From Variovorax paradoxus (GTDB lineage Bacteria > Pseudomonadota > Gammaproteobacteria > Burkholderiales > Burkholderiaceae_C), in NCBI RefSeq assembly GCF_902712855.1, contig NZ_LR743507.1, positions 5,373,501-5,437,500 of the forward strand: a DNA stretch of 64,000 bases. Direction: 5' to 3'. This document shows positions 62,057-64,000 of the stretch, piece after piece (positions within the stretch are counted from its first letter, which is position 1; each line of letters starts with the position of its first letter). The notes beneath the pieces are model-generated. The model was not told where the DNA came from, did no database searches, and worked only from the letters and a program-made list of their open reading frames with translations. The translations under genes and the position numbers were made by a program.

Positions 62057-62989
62057 ATGAGCCGCTTGTCAGCGGGCGCCGGCTTGCCGCCCGGTGTTGT
62101 GGTTTTCGAGCGTGGGTGGCTGTCGTCGAACAATGTGTTGTTCTTGGGGGCGAACGAAACGGCGCTTGTCGACACAGGTTATGCGACGCACGCCCGGCAA
62201 ACAGTGGATCTGATCGAGTCGGCGCTGGGCGAGCGTCCGCTTGATCGCATCCTGAACACGCATCTGCACAGCGATCACTGCGGTGGAAATGCCGCGCTGC
62301 AGCAGCGGTATCCGGATGTCCGTATCGATATTCCGCCGGGCGAGGCAACATTGGTCGAGAGATGGGACGAAGAGAGACTCAGCTTTGCTGCAACCGGCCA
62401 AATCTGCCCGCGTTTTTATTTCTCAGGATTGCTGAGGCCCGGGAGCGAGCACGTTCTGGGGGATCGATCATGGCAGGTCCATGCCGCCCCTGGTCATGAC
62501 ACCCACTCGGTCATCTTGTTCGAGCCGGAATCGCGCACCTTGATTTCGGCAGATGCTTTATGGGAGAACGGCTTCGGCATTGCCTTCCCGGAACTGGCCG
62601 GCGAGGCGTCTTTCGAGGACATCGCTGCAACACTGGATCTGATCGAAATGCTGGCGCCGTTGCGAGTGATACCAGGACACGGCGAGGTGTTCGACGATGC
62701 GCCAAAGGCGCTGTCCACTGCGCATCGCCGGCTTGCGGGGCTTCAACGCGATCCGGTGAAGCATGCTCGCCATGCGATCAAGGTATTGATGAAGTTCAAA
62801 CTGCTGGAGGTGCAGGTGATCAGCATCGATCAATGGCACGCCTGGCTTCGGAGCACGCCTTATCTGGAAAACATCCGGGCTCGCTTTTTCGGTGAAATCC
62901 AACTTGATGGACTGACAAGCGATATCTTGGATGAACTGGTTGTAGCCGGGGCGGCGGAGATTAAAGACTCACATGTCCGCAATCGCTGA
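62057..62989 (+). CDS. Metallo-beta-lactamase-fold hydrolase
   Basis: A 310-residue hydrolase with the metal motif LNTHLHSDHCGGNAAL (H-x-H-x-D-H), a second ligand in AAPGHDTHSVILF and Asp in ISADALWENG, HGEVF. Such proteins include quorum-quenching lactonases, thioesterases and glyoxalase II-like enzymes. The ATG follows the fadD stop immediately (TGAATG), so it may be a thioesterase or lactonase coupled to fatty-acid use. Confidence 0.9.
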   Translation: MSRLSAGAGLPPGVVVFERGWLSSNNVLFLGANETALVDTGYATHARQTVDLIESALGERPLDRILNTHLHSDHCGGNAALQQRYPDVRIDIPPGEATLVERWDEERLSFAATGQICPRFYFSGLLRPGSEHVLGDRSWQVHAAPGHDTHSVILFEPESRTLISADALWENGFGIAFPELAGEASFEDIAATLDLIEMLAPLRVIPGHGEVFDDAPKALSTAHRRLAGLQRDPVKHARHAIKVLMKFKLLEVQVISIDQWHAWLRSTPYLENIRARFFGEIQLDGLTSDILDELVVAGAAEIKDSHVRNR

Positions 62990-63052
62990 CCTAGCTTTGC
63001 CAAGCATTGAAAAGCGGGTCAAGCCGCCGAAAAAATGTTTGTCTGCAAAAGC

Positions 63053-63086
63053 AAAAAACCCCAGTCATTGCTGACTGGGGTTTTTT
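63053..63086 (-). terminator. Strong terminator of the rRNA operon, usable from both sides
   Basis: AAAAAACCCCAGTCA (63053-63067), loop TTGC, and TGACTGGGGTTTTTT (63072-63086) form a perfect 15-bp inverted repeat. On the minus strand it follows 5S rRNA by 11 bases; on the plus strand it follows the hydrolase gene. Confidence 0.95.
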
Positions 63087-63097
63087 GGGCTGTAAGA

Positions 63098-63211
63098 GCC
63101 TGACGATGACCTACTTTCACACGGGAACCCGCACTATCATCGGCGCTGAGTCGTTTCACTGTCCTGTTCGGGATGGGAAGGAGTGGTACCAACTCGCTAT
63201 GGTCATCAGGC
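63098..63211 (-). rRNA. rrf: 5S ribosomal RNA
   Basis: Read on the minus strand the sequence begins GCCTGATGACCATAGCGAG and ends GGTCATCGTCAGGC; the ends pair, and the internal CCCATCCCGAACAGGACAGT and GTGCGGGTTCCCGTGTGAAA are standard for betaproteobacterial 5S. Ends are uncertain by one or two bases. Confidence 0.97.
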
Positions 63212-63340
63212 ATAAAGGGTTGTCTGGCTGATCACGTGATCAGTCAAACGAATTCATAGAGTTTGGAATCAGCTTTTGGCGAATTATTTTGAATGCGTCA
63301 ACTTGGCATAACACCTTGATCAGACTGATCAAAGTTATAG
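63212..63340 (-). other. 23S-5S spacer with a processing-type inverted repeat
   Basis: A 129-base spacer, AT-rich compared with the window. TTGATCAG-A-CTGATCAA at 63316-63332 is a perfect inverted repeat next to the 23S end, compatible with the RNase III processing stem or part of it. No tRNA is present. Confidence 0.7.

Positions 63341-64000
<660 letters not shown>

Overview
The window is GC-rich, densely packed DNA from a betaproteobacterium of the family Comamonadaceae. Variovorax is the best guess, from protein resemblance, the 5S/23S sequence at the right edge and the dispersed intergenic repeats; no genus-level marker is complete here. No phage, transposase, CRISPR array or tRNA gene was seen.

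Layout, left to right. 0-7 kb: start of a uvrA-type gene, two near-duplicate branched-chain-amino-acid-type binding proteins without an ABC partner, a 49-residue membrane peptide, an MHS-type MFS transporter, and a tightly overlapped ybaK / DUF1289 / DsbA-like isomerase operon. 7-12.7 kb: nitrite assimilation (nirB, nirD, a formate/nitrite channel) followed by a PP2C phosphatase-kinase fusion. 12.7-20.6 kb: HMG-CoA lyase, then a six-gene minus-strand operon (IclR regulator, cupin, Bug-type binding protein, CoA-transferase, acyl-CoA dehydrogenase, acylphosphatase), then a GhrA-like reductase and an EthD-like protein. 20.6-32.5 kb: a leucine/isovalerate (liu) operon on the minus strand with a divergent AraC regulator; it also carries a SUKH protein and a DUF4126 membrane protein. 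32.5-34.6 kb: thioredoxin, HAD phosphatase and a 0.9-kb gene-free block in which two inverted copies of a repeat flank a hexanucleotide array. 34.6-55.8 kb: the conserved corC-lnt ... glyQ-glyS-gmhB-plsC-ygjP housekeeping run, interrupted between lnt and glyQ by about 12.6 kb of accessory genes. These include an asparaginase, a RutR-like regulator and a probable catabolic cassette: quinone-reductase-like flavoprotein, cytosine-deaminase-like amidohydrolase, creatininase-family amidase, NMT1-type ABC importer and FAD oxidase. 55.8-60.2 kb: GNAT protein and an aromatic amino-acid group (Lrp regulator, hppD, a PheC-like periplasmic lipoprotein, phhA). 60.2-63 kb: fadD and a metallo-beta-lactamase-fold hydrolase. 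63-64 kb: the end of an rRNA operon on the minus strand (23S 3' part, 5S, terminator).

How it works together: leucine is degraded by the liu genes, with HMG-CoA lyase for the last step encoded about 7 kb away from the rest of the operon; phenylalanine and tyrosine go through phhA and hppD; nitrite is imported and reduced by the nir genes; and the 46.4-53.3 kb cassette looks like uptake plus ring opening of a nitrogen-containing cyclic compound whose identity the sequence does not reveal. The most unusual structures are a degenerate second copy of the start of liuD with an inverted repeat around the real start codon (24.57-24.74 kb), the inverted-repeat/hexanucleotide block (33.7-34.5 kb), and several well-formed operators (IclR 19.13 kb, AraC 31.45 kb, Lrp 57.2 kb).
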